Source: JBPRGG01 sp051418075 (GTDB lineage: Bacteria; Bacteroidota; Bacteroidia; Cytophagales; Cyclobacteriaceae). Taken from it: a stretch of DNA of 64,000 nt. Location: NCBI GenBank assembly GCA_051418075.1, contig JBPRGG010000005.1, forward strand, positions 186,001 to 250,000, written 5' to 3'. Every line of letters begins with the position of its first letter. The stretch's first letter is position 1. The notes beneath the pieces were generated by a model. It ran no database searches and was not told the origin of the DNA. It worked only from the letters and a program-made list of their open reading frames with translations. This document shows, in pieces, positions 1 to 8,616 of this stretch. Made by a program: the position numbers and the translations under genes.

Positions 1-75
1 GGCAATAGCCGCCAGTAGGATCAGGCTGGAGTAATCTCCGCCCGGAGCTGCCTGTAATAGAATGAAATTTAACAT
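1..75 (-). CDS. yajC: Preprotein translocase subunit YajC, N-terminal fragment
   Basis: Only the first 25 codons lie in the window; the gene runs off the left edge. The ATG is at 75 on the minus strand. The peptide starts MLNFILLQAAPGG and continues into a hydrophobic stretch (SLILLAAIA), as in Bacteroidota YajC, where a short Q/G-rich stretch precedes the single membrane helix. YajC is a small accessory subunit of the SecDF-YajC complex. The call is supported by its neighbours: a DUF1573 lipoprotein, a YtxH protein and nusB precede it on the same strand, an order I know from Bacteroidota genomes. With so few residues the family call rests partly on this context. Confidence 0.7.
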   Translation of the reverse strand, partial: MLNFILLQAAPGGDYSSLILLAAIA

Positions 76-102
76 TTTTGAAATTATATGATTAAAAATA
101 GA

Positions 103-603
103 TTATTTTCTCACCGGGCCCATGGCTTCAAGAGCAGGGTTTACCATTCCTTTAAGCTTCAGTCTGGTGGTACTGGGTTCAGTATTAGCCGTGATCGTAA
201 TGGTTTTACTTTGCATATTAGGTCGGTTAGCTGTATTGAATACCACCTTAATTGTTCCTTCGCCATCCACCGGAATTGGTTCACGAGGCCATTCCGGCAC
301 GGTGCATCCACAGGAGGCAACTGCATTTTGAATAACCAGAGGTGCTTCCCCCACATTTTTAAAGGCATATTCATACACTACTTCTTCACCTTCATCCACT
401 GTGCCAAAATCATGCTCCAAATTTTGAAATTCAAATTCGGCAGTTGCATTAGGATTACTAGAGATTGTTTGAGCCGGCTCAGCTGAGCCAGGTACGGGAG
501 AAGATTGGGATTGGCTGGCCTTGTTTTGATCACAGCTATACAAAAATCCTGTTAATAAAAAAACTAAAGCTATAGTATAAATTTTTGCTAATGATATTTT
601 CAT
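103..603 (-). CDS. DUF1573 domain lipoprotein
   Basis: A 166-residue protein of unknown function. Residues 1-24 form a lipoprotein signal ending in the lipobox LYSC, so it is probably anchored in a membrane facing the periplasm. A low-complexity Ser/Gln/Pro linker follows. From about residue 55 there is one DUF1573 domain (HDFGTVDEGE, NVGEAPLVIQNAVASCGCTVPEWP), an immunoglobulin-like fold with the family's hallmark CGCT motif. The gene lies 27 bases upstream of yajC and 54 bases downstream of the YtxH gene on the same strand, probably as part of a nusB-led operon. The family assignment is firm; a biochemical role is not known. Confidence 0.85.
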   Translation of the reverse strand: MKISLAKIYTIALVFLLTGFLYSCDQNKASQSQSSPVPGSAEPAQTISSNPNATAEFEFQNLEHDFGTVDEGEEVVYEYAFKNVGEAPLVIQNAVASCGCTVPEWPREPIPVDGEGTIKVVFNTANRPNMQSKTITITANTEPSTTRLKLKGMVNPALEAMGPVRK

Positions 604-657
604 TTCAATCAGATTTTAATAATTGCTACTTAGAAAATAAATGAAATTTATTTGAAT

Positions 658-957
658 TTATTGTTTCCCTTTGATTTGTCCAATCAGGTCATCCACATCT
701 TCCAATAATTTTTCTGCTTTTAGTTTGGCATCAGTGATCACTTTTTGTCCTTCTGATTTAGCTTCACTGGAATGGCTGTTTTTTCCTTCAATAAGTGCAT
801 CAAGTAATTCCTGAAGCTTTCCACGGTATTTATCCAGCTTGAAAGTTAACTTGTCCCTGGTGCTGGACCCTTTATCGGGAGCATAAAGCATCCCAAACAG
901 GGTGCCGGAAACCAAACCTGTTAAAAAGGCGAACAAAGATTTTACAGATCTGCTCAT
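658..957 (-). CDS. YtxH domain-containing protein
   Basis: A 99-residue protein. The N-terminus has one glycine-containing hydrophobic segment (residues 7-25, FAFLTGLVSGTLFGMLYAP) followed by the APDKG motif typical of YtxH/DUF2934-like proteins. The rest is a charged, Lys/Glu-rich amphipathic helix that probably forms a coiled coil. It is likely a small membrane-associated protein; in Firmicutes YtxH is a stress-induced protein, but no molecular function is established. It starts 20 bases after the nusB stop codon and is probably cotranscribed with it. Confidence 0.8.
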   Translation of the reverse strand: MSRSVKSLFAFLTGLVSGTLFGMLYAPDKGSSTRDKLTFKLDKYRGKLQELLDALIEGKNSHSSEAKSEGQKVITDAKLKAEKLLEDVDDLIGQIKGKQ

Positions 958-977
958 AGCTATATTAATTTATTATT

Positions 978-2159
978 TTACTTGTTGTCTATTAATCCTC
1001 TTCCACTTTTTCTAATGACACCTTCTGCTATTAATTCATTGGCCACTACATCAAGTACCCCATTAATAAATTGCTTACTTTTAGGTGTACTATAATTTTT
1101 TGAGATCTCAATATACTCATTTATAGTTACTTTAATAGGAATACTGGGGAAATTTATCATTTCACTCATGGCCATTTTGAGCAAAATATGATCCAGCCAG
1201 GCGATACGATCCAATTCCCAGTTTTTGATCTTTTTCATTAAGATGCGCTCATACTCTTTTTGATTTTTTACGGTATATTCAAATAAGAGTTTAAAGTAAT
1301 CCCTGTCTTCTTCCCAATCAGTTGACAAAATTGCCAGTTCCATTGGTGTTTCAGGTTCAATGCTTTTGATCGTTTTGCTCACCATGCTACGAACCACCGC
1401 TTTGTCTTCGGCCCAGTACAGATCAACCTCTTCCATAAATGCATTGATCACCTCATTTTTAAAGATAATTTGCTTTACAATAAAAAGAATAAACTGTTTA
1501 TCATCCTCAAAGGTTGGATCAGTTAATTGAATATATTTTTCATATGCTTCAGTTTTTTTCAAAATATCCTTATACCAGTTCCAAATGGTATTTTTTTGAT
1601 TGGACCAGCTAACCTTTTTATCCTTCAGGAATTGGTGAAATTGCTCTTCCTCTTTCAGTTTTAAAATTACCTTATTATTATAAAAATTCAGATCAGGTTG
1701 GTATTTAACCACCGGAACATTCATACGGGATTGCTTCTTTTCTTTTTCCCGGACTTCTACCTGAACCAGGTTGGCCAGTTCCAGTATTAACAAAAGGGAT
1801 TTCAGGTACAGGTCATAAATTTTTTCTGAATCTTTGATCATGTGATTGCAAAAAAAATCAAAATCTTTTTTTACCTGATTGTTATAAAAGATCTTTGCTT
1901 CCTGGATGACATTTTTTACATCTTCAGAGATATATTGACCTAGCTCCAGTTGATCGTTTTCAAATTGGTCCTGAAATATTTTTAAGGCTTCCTCCTTTTG
2001 AGAATTTAACCGGGCAATATCAGACTGTTCTGTTTTCCAGTCAGGCTCAAAAGTTTGTTTGATCTTGTCCAGAGCCATGTGATAATCAGAATTTCGGTTC
2101 TGGTTATAGGCATACAAATATTGCATGGCTTTTACTCTCAAAGTTCTTCGGTTTAACAT
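978..2159 (-). CDS. nusB: Transcription antitermination factor NusB, long Bacteroidota form
   Basis: A 393-residue protein; canonical NusB is about 140-160 residues. The NusB domain is at the C-terminus (about residues 265-385), with the motifs WELDRIAWLDHILLKMAMSE and VTINEYIEISKNY, and KQFINGVLDVV near the end. NusB with NusE binds boxA RNA in rRNA leaders and prevents early termination. The N-terminus starts LNRRTLRVKAMQYLYAY, which resembles the first NusB helix, and a roughly 220-residue charged helical insertion separates the two parts. This split, enlarged form is usual in Bacteroidota. The gene heads the nusB-YtxH-DUF1573-yajC group. Confidence 0.9.
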   Translation of the reverse strand: MLNRRTLRVKAMQYLYAYNQNRNSDYHMALDKIKQTFEPDWKTEQSDIARLNSQKEEALKIFQDQFENDQLELGQYISEDVKNVIQEAKIFYNNQVKKDFDFFCNHMIKDSEKIYDLYLKSLLLILELANLVQVEVREKEKKQSRMNVPVVKYQPDLNFYNNKVILKLKEEEQFHQFLKDKKVSWSNQKNTIWNWYKDILKKTEAYEKYIQLTDPTFEDDKQFILFIVKQIIFKNEVINAFMEEVDLYWAEDKAVVRSMVSKTIKSIEPETPMELAILSTDWEEDRDYFKLLFEYTVKNQKEYERILMKKIKNWELDRIAWLDHILLKMAMSEMINFPSIPIKVTINEYIEISKNYSTPKSKQFINGVLDVVANELIAEGVIRKSGRGLIDNK

Positions 2160-2228
2160 AAAATCAATAATTTAAAGAACGTTCCCACTTTTTTATAACC
2201 ACCTGTTACAACAAAAAATATTCCAATT

Positions 2229-3332
2229 CTAAAAAGCCAGTTTTACTTTGCCAATATCTTTGATCCTTTTGATGGCTACTTTTATAGCAGCTTCCTGAGG
2301 AGTTATATTTTCTTTTTCAGCTTTCTGAAGGGTGTTGATCAGGGTATCATAAATACCTTCAGCCCATTCATATACTACTTCACGGTTGTAATTGCCCAGG
2401 TATTCAGCATATACATTCATGACACCACCTGCATTGATCAAAAAATCAGGGGCGTATATGATTCCCCTTTCCTGCAGCATTTGTCCATGTATTTTTTCAT
2501 TTTCCAACTGATTGTTGGCACCACCCGCAACTATATTACACTTTAACCGTGGAATAGTTTTATCATTCAATGTAGCTCCCAGGGCACAAGGTGCATAAAT
2601 ATCCAGTTCCTGGTCGTAAATTTCCTGAGGGCCAACCACATGCACTTTGTGATTTTTAGCTAACTTTTCCAATTTATCTTCAAAAATATCTGTAACAAAA
2701 ACCTCAGCATTTTCTTTATTCAATAATTCAATCAAATAGGTGCCTACCTGTCCGGCACCCTGCACCCCAATTTTTTTCCCGGTGAGCATTTCTGTACCTT
2801 GTTCTTTTTTAAGACAGGCTTTTATCCCCATATATACCCCATAAGCCGTAACAGGAGAAGGGTCTCCACTACCTCCACGGTTGGTAGGAAGGCCGGTAAC
2901 GTGTTTGGTTTCCATCCTGATATATTCCATATCACGTGTACTCATATTCACATCCTCAGCAGTGACATATCTGCCCCCAAGGCTGTCAATAAACCGGCCA
3001 AAACGCCGCATCAGTGCCTCTTTTTTCATAGTCCTGGCATCGCCGATAATCACTGCCTTGCCACCTCCGATATTCAAACCTGAAATGGCAGCCTTAAAGG
3101 TCATACCCCGGGATAGACGCATTACATCGATGATGGCCTCTCTTTCCGAAACATAATTCCACATACGAGTTCCACCCAGTGCTGGTCCTAAAACCGTATT
3201 ATGTACCCCTATTATTGCTTTTAATCCAGTATGCTCATCATGACAAAATACCAGTTGTTCATGTTCTAATTTGGAAATTTCATCAAATATCGATATGTGA
3301 TCCGCCTTCTCCAGTGAATTAACTTCAGTCAT
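2229..3332 (-). CDS. Glu/Leu/Phe/Val family amino-acid dehydrogenase, probably leucine/valine type
   Basis: A 367-residue NAD-dependent amino-acid dehydrogenase, the usual length for leucine, valine and phenylalanine dehydrogenases and shorter than glutamate dehydrogenase (about 450). It reversibly deaminates an aliphatic amino acid to its 2-oxo acid. The substrate domain has GGTRMW (around 54) and the catalytic-lysine motif GLNIGGGKAVI (around 92). The dinucleotide-binding domain carries GKKIGVQGAGQVGTYL (around 187) and the AGGANNQL motif. Expression may be separate from nusB, since 69 bases lie between them. Exact substrate preference (Leu, Val or Phe) cannot be read from sequence. It could supply or drain the branched-chain pool made by the ilv operon at 18-24 kb. 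Confidence 0.85.
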   Translation of the reverse strand: MTEVNSLEKADHISIFDEISKLEHEQLVFCHDEHTGLKAIIGVHNTVLGPALGGTRMWNYVSEREAIIDVMRLSRGMTFKAAISGLNIGGGKAVIIGDARTMKKEALMRRFGRFIDSLGGRYVTAEDVNMSTRDMEYIRMETKHVTGLPTNRGGSGDPSPVTAYGVYMGIKACLKKEQGTEMLTGKKIGVQGAGQVGTYLIELLNKENAEVFVTDIFEDKLEKLAKNHKVHVVGPQEIYDQELDIYAPCALGATLNDKTIPRLKCNIVAGGANNQLENEKIHGQMLQERGIIYAPDFLINAGGVMNVYAEYLGNYNREVVYEWAEGIYDTLINTLQKAEKENITPQEAAIKVAIKRIKDIGKVKLAF

Positions 3333-3481
3333 TTACTTACAAAATAATTAATATCTTTCTATATATTTGCCCTTCCCAAGATCCTGAAAAGAGAACGCAA
3401 AATTAGTTCTTTTTTATTATACTAACAATTTAATATTTTTCATAAAGAACTATTTGATTATAATTACGTTTTATAAATTCA

Positions 3482-5272
3482 GTGAAAGAATTAAGCTATT
3501 TAAATAAATACCTTTTTAAGTATAAATACCACCTATTATTAGGTGTTTTTTTTGTTATTATCTCCAATATTTTCCAGATTATACCAGCCCAATTGGTAAG
3601 ACAGGCGCTGGACCTGGTAGTGGACAATCTCAGTGTTTTTAAGATTTATGAAGGACTTTCCATTCAGGATATATACAATGTTATTATAAATAATAGTATC
3701 CTGATCTATGGGGCCACCATTTTGATCATGGCCCTACTCAGAGGGTTATTCCTGTTCCTGGTACGTCAAACCATCATCGTGATGTCGCGACACATAGAAT
3801 ATGACCTGAAGAACGAGATCTACCGGCATTATCAGGCGCTTCCCCTCAGCTTTTACAGGAAAAATAATACAGGAGATCTGATGGCCCGTATATCTGAGGA
3901 TGTGAGCCGGGTAAGAATGTATCTGGGGCCGGCTATCATGTATGGCATCAATCTGACATTTCTGTTTTTGTTGTTGATACCTTATATGTTATCCGTCAAT
4001 GTAAAATTGACATTGTATGCCTTACTTCCCCTTCCTTTTTTATCAATTAGCATATATTTTGTTAATAACATTATCAATAAGCGATCTGAAGAGATCCAGC
4101 GAAGTTTATCCGGATTATCGACATTTGTGCAGGAGGCTTTTTCAGGTATCAGGGTGCTGAAATCATTTGCCCGGGAGGAAGATTCCATTATGAAGTTTAC
4201 CAGGGAAAGTAATCATTACCGGGATAAATCTTTAAAGTTAACAGTTGTCAATGCCTTGTTTTTCCCCCTGATTATGGCTCTGATCGGGTTAAGTACCATA
4301 CTCATCGTTTATGCTGGGGGTACTGAAGTGATCAGAGGCACCCTCAGTTTCGGCAATATTGCAGAATTTATCATCTATGCCAATCTCCTCACCTGGCCCG
4401 TCACATCTGTCGGGTGGGTTACCAGTATTGTACAAAGAGCGGCCGCCTCCCAGAAGAGAATCAATGAATTCTTAAAAACAAGGAATAATATTGTTTCCCA
4501 AAAAGATGTTAGAAAGGAGATTAAAGGGAAAATCGAGTTTCGGCAGGTATCCTTTGTTTATCCTGATTCTGGCATTGAAGCTTTAAAAGATTTGACTTTT
4601 TCAGTTGAACCAGGGCAATCCATTGCCATTATTGGCACCACCGGTTCAGGAAAAAGCACGATTGCCAATTTATTGTGCCGGATGTATGATGCCTCCCAGG
4701 GAAGCATACGCATAGATGATGCTGACATCAGGGATTATAATCTGAACAACCTCAGAAGTCAAATTGGATATGTGCCTCAGGATGTCTTTCTGTTTTCTGA
4801 TTCCATAGAAAATAATATTGCTTTTGGAAACCAGGGGCTGGCTGAATCTGAAGTTTTGAAAGCAGCCAGAGATGCAGATCTGTATGACAATATCAAAGAT
4901 TTTCCCAAAGGTTTTCAAACCAAGATAGGTGAAAGAGGCATTACTTTATCTGGTGGTCAAAAACAACGACTGAGTATAGCCAGGGCAATTGCCAAAGACC
5001 CCAAGATCCTGATTATGGATGACTGCCTGTCGGCCGTAGATACTAAAACCGAAAATACCATATTGAACAGCATGAAAAATATCATGCAGCACAGAACCAC
5101 TGTTATAATATCTCACAGGATATCCTCTGCCAAACTGGCTGATAAGATACTGGTACTGGATAATGGAAAAATAATTGAACAAGGTACCAATGAATCTCTT
5201 ATGGCCAGCAATGGAGCTTACAAGGAATTATATGAAAAACAATTATTAGCCGATGAAATGGTAGAGGATTGA
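3482..5272 (+). CDS. ABC exporter half-transporter (transmembrane + ATPase)
   Basis: A 596-residue fused ABC exporter of the MsbA/MdlB/YheI type, starting at GTG. Residues 1-310 hold six membrane helices. The nucleotide-binding domain has Walker A GTTGSGKST at about 385-393, LSGGQ at 489-493 and Walker B ILIMDD. The residue after the Walker B aspartate is Asp514 rather than the usual catalytic Glu. This occurs in MdlA/YheI-type subunits that work as heterodimers, but no partner gene is adjacent. The gene is divergent from the dehydrogenase at 2229-3332, with 149 bases between. The substrate is unknown; lipid or drug export is typical of the family. Confidence 0.9.
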   Translation: MKELSYLNKYLFKYKYHLLLGVFFVIISNIFQIIPAQLVRQALDLVVDNLSVFKIYEGLSIQDIYNVIINNSILIYGATILIMALLRGLFLFLVRQTIIVMSRHIEYDLKNEIYRHYQALPLSFYRKNNTGDLMARISEDVSRVRMYLGPAIMYGINLTFLFLLLIPYMLSVNVKLTLYALLPLPFLSISIYFVNNIINKRSEEIQRSLSGLSTFVQEAFSGIRVLKSFAREEDSIMKFTRESNHYRDKSLKLTVVNALFFPLIMALIGLSTILIVYAGGTEVIRGTLSFGNIAEFIIYANLLTWPVTSVGWVTSIVQRAAASQKRINEFLKTRNNIVSQKDVRKEIKGKIEFRQVSFVYPDSGIEALKDLTFSVEPGQSIAIIGTTGSGKSTIANLLCRMYDASQGSIRIDDADIRDYNLNNLRSQIGYVPQDVFLFSDSIENNIAFGNQGLAESEVLKAARDADLYDNIKDFPKGFQTKIGERGITLSGGQKQRLSIARAIAKDPKILIMDDCLSAVDTKTENTILNSMKNIMQHRTTVIISHRISSAKLADKILVLDNGKIIEQGTNESLMASNGAYKELYEKQLLADEMVED

Positions 5273-5289
5273 TGAAATGGTAGAGGATT
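5252..5289 (+). repeat. 19-bp tandem duplication across an ABC exporter stop codon
   Basis: The 19 bases at 5252-5270 are repeated exactly at 5271-5289. The first copy encodes the last residues (DEMVED) of the ABC exporter and the junction creates its TGA stop. If one copy is removed, the frame ends at the same residue with TAA, so the duplication leaves the protein unchanged. It looks like a recent slippage or duplication event. Confidence 0.95.
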
Positions 5290-5499
5290 AATAATGTAGC
5301 AACCTTAATAATTGCACTTTTTGTATTTTTTATTTAATTTGATATATTTAAACTACTTCATTTCTTTATAACTTCCAATAACTTACATAGTGGTTTTTTG
5401 ACCATAACTTATAATTTTCCTGTTTTGTATTATGCTATTTTAGTGCAATGAATACAGAATATTCATTGGTACATTTATTCATTTAAAATAAGAGAAATA

Positions 5500-5928
5500 A
5501 TGATGAATCAGGAAGTGGAAAACCGGATATCAAAATTTAGACTATTGCATATAAAAAATCTCACTTTACTAGCCAATATTGATAATCATATTGATGAGGA
5601 GGAATATAAGTTTCTCTGTACCCTGGCGCAAAAGTATGAAATGCCGGCTGAAGCAGTTGATAAGATTATTCAGGAAATTGGGGATGAAAAACCGGAAATT
5701 CCCTCAGAAATGGATCAAAGGATCAATCAGTTACTTGACCTGGTGCGTATGATGATGGCCGACGGAAAAATTGATAATAGAGAAAGGTATTTTTGTAGTA
5801 ATGTGGCCGATGCCTATGGGTTTCATCCGGAACTGATTGACTTTTTGTTACATATATACAACTCTGATAAAGCAGATTTCGATAAATGGCAGGCCTTGAG
5901 CCTGGAGGCGGAAAGATTTGTAAAATAG
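5500..5928 (+). CDS. TerB-like helical protein
   Basis: A 142-residue all-helical protein that resembles the TerB/DUF533 tellurite-resistance-like fold. It contains two acidic repeats: NIDNHIDEEEYKFL near residue 27 and MMADGKIDNRERYF near 88. The second matches the TerB hallmark (A-D-G-x-I-x-x-x-E). The N-terminal repeat has the related pattern with Asn. TerB-like domains bind divalent metal in the cytoplasm; these stand-alone copies have no proven role and tellurite resistance should not be assumed. The gene stands alone between a long AT-rich spacer and a strong terminator at 5934-5962. Confidence 0.7.
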   Translation: MMNQEVENRISKFRLLHIKNLTLLANIDNHIDEEEYKFLCTLAQKYEMPAEAVDKIIQEIGDEKPEIPSEMDQRINQLLDLVRMMMADGKIDNRERYFCSNVADAYGFHPELIDFLLHIYNSDKADFDKWQALSLEAERFVK

Positions 5929-5933
5929 AAAAG

Positions 5934-5962
5934 ATCCGGGATGCATGTCCCGGATTTTTTTT
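5934..5962 (+). terminator. Rho-independent terminator
   Basis: An 8-bp stem (5934-5941 with 5948-5955, GC-rich core CCGGG) with a 6-base loop is followed by eight T residues. It lies 5 bases after the TerB-like gene and ends its transcript. Confidence 0.9.
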
Positions 5963-6005
5963 AACTATTTTTTTGCGGAGAAGTTTTATATAAAAGATTT
6001 TTTCT

Positions 6006-6452
6006 ATGCAGAATAAAGATACCCTCCTGTCCCGGCTAAAGCACTTATTGGAAGTATGTAAGATAAGCAGGAAAGGTTTTAAAGAGGCTTCCGAACACGA
6101 TATTGAACCTTTTCTCCAAAACCGCCTGTTGCAGCTTTCACAAAACAGAGAAATGTTTATAGATCAGTTGACCCAGCAAATAGAAGCCTATGGAGGAAAT
6201 CCTGCTGATTCTTCCAGTTTTACAGGACAAATGATGAGGGCTTGGATGAGCTTTAAAGACGAAATGATTGGAAACAATGAACGTGCTTTACTTGATCAAT
6301 GCCTGAAGGAAGAAAAAAACACATTACTCGAATATAAGCACACGCTGGCCGAAAATGACTGGTCTGAGCATCCCAAAACCATGGTACAGGAACAATATCT
6401 GAAAATTCAACAGGATTACCAGCAACTGGAGGATATGCAAAAGGCTTTATAA
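6006..6452 (+). CDS. DUF2383 (PA2169-type) four-helix-bundle protein
   Basis: A 148-residue protein whose pattern matches DUF2383/PA2169 family proteins, which form ferritin-like four-helix bundles. Typical segments are LLEVCKISRKGFKEASE near residue 15, SFTGQMMRAWMSFKDEMIGNNERALLDQCLKEE near 70-105, and YLKIQQDYQQLEDMQ near the end. Acidic and His residues that would make a di-metal site are not obvious. The family is often linked to stress conditions, with no known reaction. The gene follows a terminator and is monocistronic. Confidence 0.8.
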   Translation: MQNKDTLLSRLKHLLEVCKISRKGFKEASEHDIEPFLQNRLLQLSQNREMFIDQLTQQIEAYGGNPADSSSFTGQMMRAWMSFKDEMIGNNERALLDQCLKEEKNTLLEYKHTLAENDWSEHPKTMVQEQYLKIQQDYQQLEDMQKAL

Positions 6453-6524
6453 CAGGAAAATTCCTCTCTTGTCCCGCCTAAGCCGAATCTTTTTTCAAAA
6501 GATGCATCTGCTCTGTATTATTCC

Positions 6525-6589
6525 GGATAAACTATTATTCAATGAATGAGCTCACTTTTTTGATTGAAAGAGAATTGGTTAGTTTATCC
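6525..6589. repeat. 10-bp inverted repeat upstream of the GH2 gene
   Basis: GGATAAACTA at 6525-6534 is matched by its exact reverse complement at 6580-6589, 45 bases apart. It lies about 115 bases before the GH2 start. It may be an operator pair, or chance in AT-rich DNA. Confidence 0.4.
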
Positions 6590-6702
6590 AGGATTAATTA
6601 AGTTTATTTCTATTTTATTAAAAAACTGGATATTTTTAGAAAAAAAGTTTAAGATTGTACTTGCTAAGTACCGGTAATTTTTTTGCTTTGCTCCAAAACA
6701 AT

Positions 6703-8529
6703 ATGGTTATGAAAAAAACAACCTGGATCCTATTTATTTTTCTGGTTAAAGCTGCTTTAGCTCAGCCAGATACAGATTCAAACCTGATCATCAATACCGC
6801 TAATCGTCAGGTTCAGTCGCTTGATGGCCATTGGGATGTGATCATAGATCCTTTTGAAACAGGATACTATAATCATAGATATCAACCCAGCCAAACAGGT
6901 TATTTCAAAGATGCCAAAATGGAAAATCCCTATGACCTGGTTGAATACAGCTTTGAAGATAGTCCTAAATTGATGGTACCCAGTGACTGGAATACCCAGG
7001 ATGAGCGCCTGTTTTTTTATGAAGGCACCATTTGGTATCGAAAAGTATTTGATTACGATAAGTCCAATGACCAACGTGCTTTTTTATATTTTGGAGCAGT
7101 AAATTATGAAGCCCAGGTTTATTTCAACGGAGAAAAAATTGGTGATCATACCGGAGGATTCACGCCGTTCAATTTTGAGGTGACTAACCAAATTATGGAG
7201 GGTGAGAATACAGTTATTTTGAAAGTAGACAATCAGCGTTCCAGGGAAGCAGTACCAACGGTAAACTTTGACTGGTGGAATTATGGGGGGATCACCCGCC
7301 CAGTCAAATTGATAACCACTCCGGTAACTTTTATTGCAGATTATTTTGTCCAGTTGGCTCCGGATAATAAGCAAAAGATCCAGGGTTGGGTAAAATTAAA
7401 CGGGAAGAATAAGGCCAGCCAAACTGTGACCATTTCCATTCCGGAGTTGAGGATCAATCAGGAACTAAACTCCAATGAAGACGGAATAGCATCCTTCAGC
7501 ATTGATGCTCGACCTGAATTATGGTCACCTGAACAACCCAAGCTCTATCAGGTGCAAATATCACGAGGTAATGAGCAAATAAACGATGATATTGGTTTCA
7601 GAACCATCCAGGTAAAGGGAGAAGATATATTGTTAAATGGTGAATCAGTATTTTTACGGGGGGTATGTTTGCATGAGGAATCGCCCCTGACAGATGGCAG
7701 AGCCTATACCGAAGAAGAAGCCAAAATTTTATTGGGTTGGGCTAAAGAAATGAATTGTAATTTTGTTCGGCTGGCTCATTATCCACATAATGAACACATG
7801 ATCAGGATGGCTGATCAAATGGGCATAATGGTATGGTCAGAGATCCCGGTTTACTGGACCATATTATGGGAAGACCCCGCTGTTTTTGAAAACGCCTCCA
7901 ATCAGCTGGAAGAAATGATCAACCGGGATAAGAACAAAGCCTCAATCATACTATGGTCGGTGGCTAATGAAACTCCGGTAAATTCCAAGCGGGTTGATTT
8001 TCTCACCCGTTTAGCCAATAAAGCCCGGGATATTGATCCTACCAGATTGATCACAGCGGCATTGGATACCCAGTCTTCTGATGAAGAAGGCAAAACCATA
8101 GATGACCCCCTGGCCGAGGTAGTAGATGTAATTGGGATCAATAGCTATTGTGGATGGTATGGAGCAGCATTGCCTGAAACCTGTGGCAATATAAGATGGA
8201 AAAATCCCTATAAAAAACCTATGATCATGAGTGAATTTGGCGGCGGTGCCTTACAGGGTTATCATGGTGATCCTTTAGATCGATGGACGGAAGAATACCA
8301 GGCAGCTGTCTATCGGAATAATCTTGAAATGATGAAAAATATAAGCTTTTTACGAGGAACCACCCCCTGGATACTCAAGGACTTCAGATCACCTAAACGA
8401 CCTTTGCCCAACGTGCAGGATTACTGGAACCGGAAGGGTTTGATTTCCAACCGGGGCATCAAGAAGCAAGCTTTTTTTGTTATGAAGGATTTTTATCAGC
8501 AAATTCAGGAAGACTGGGATAAAAAATGA
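6703..8529 (+). CDS. Secreted glycoside hydrolase family 2 protein
   Basis: About 608 residues from the ATG at 6703; a second in-frame ATG at 6709 gives the tidier signal peptide (MKKTTWILFIFLVKAALAQ). The signal is of the Sec/SPase I kind, so the enzyme is periplasmic or exported. A jelly-roll sugar-binding domain (about 60-210, with TIWYRKVF and GGFTPFNFEVT), an Ig-like domain and a TIM barrel follow, as in GH2 beta-galactosidases, glucuronidases and mannosidases. The proposed acid/base is Glu423 in WSVANE and the nucleophile Glu511 in MSEFGG. Length and RLAHYPH resemble beta-glucuronidases, but the substrate is uncertain. It has no polysaccharide-utilisation neighbours. Confidence 0.85.
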   Translation: MVMKKTTWILFIFLVKAALAQPDTDSNLIINTANRQVQSLDGHWDVIIDPFETGYYNHRYQPSQTGYFKDAKMENPYDLVEYSFEDSPKLMVPSDWNTQDERLFFYEGTIWYRKVFDYDKSNDQRAFLYFGAVNYEAQVYFNGEKIGDHTGGFTPFNFEVTNQIMEGENTVILKVDNQRSREAVPTVNFDWWNYGGITRPVKLITTPVTFIADYFVQLAPDNKQKIQGWVKLNGKNKASQTVTISIPELRINQELNSNEDGIASFSIDARPELWSPEQPKLYQVQISRGNEQINDDIGFRTIQVKGEDILLNGESVFLRGVCLHEESPLTDGRAYTEEEAKILLGWAKEMNCNFVRLAHYPHNEHMIRMADQMGIMVWSEIPVYWTILWEDPAVFENASNQLEEMINRDKNKASIILWSVANETPVNSKRVDFLTRLANKARDIDPTRLITAALDTQSSDEEGKTIDDPLAEVVDVIGINSYCGWYGAALPETCGNIRWKNPYKKPMIMSEFGGGALQGYHGDPLDRWTEEYQAAVYRNNLEMMKNISFLRGTTPWILKDFRSPKRPLPNVQDYWNRKGLISNRGIKKQAFFVMKDFYQQIQEDWDKK

Positions 8530-8616
8530 CCCTGCTGAAACGAAAGCCTTAGGAAATGAGTCCTTTTATAATTTATTTTCATAGATCTTTAGCAAGGTTC
8601 ATAGACATACTTGATA

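Noticed and set aside
2799..3156. Plus-strand frames across the amino-acid dehydrogenase
   Set aside because: They are antisense shadows of a gene with clear family motifs on the minus strand.
5500..5928. Tellurite-resistance gene
   Set aside because: Only a stand-alone TerB-like fold is present, without terC, terD or terZ neighbours.
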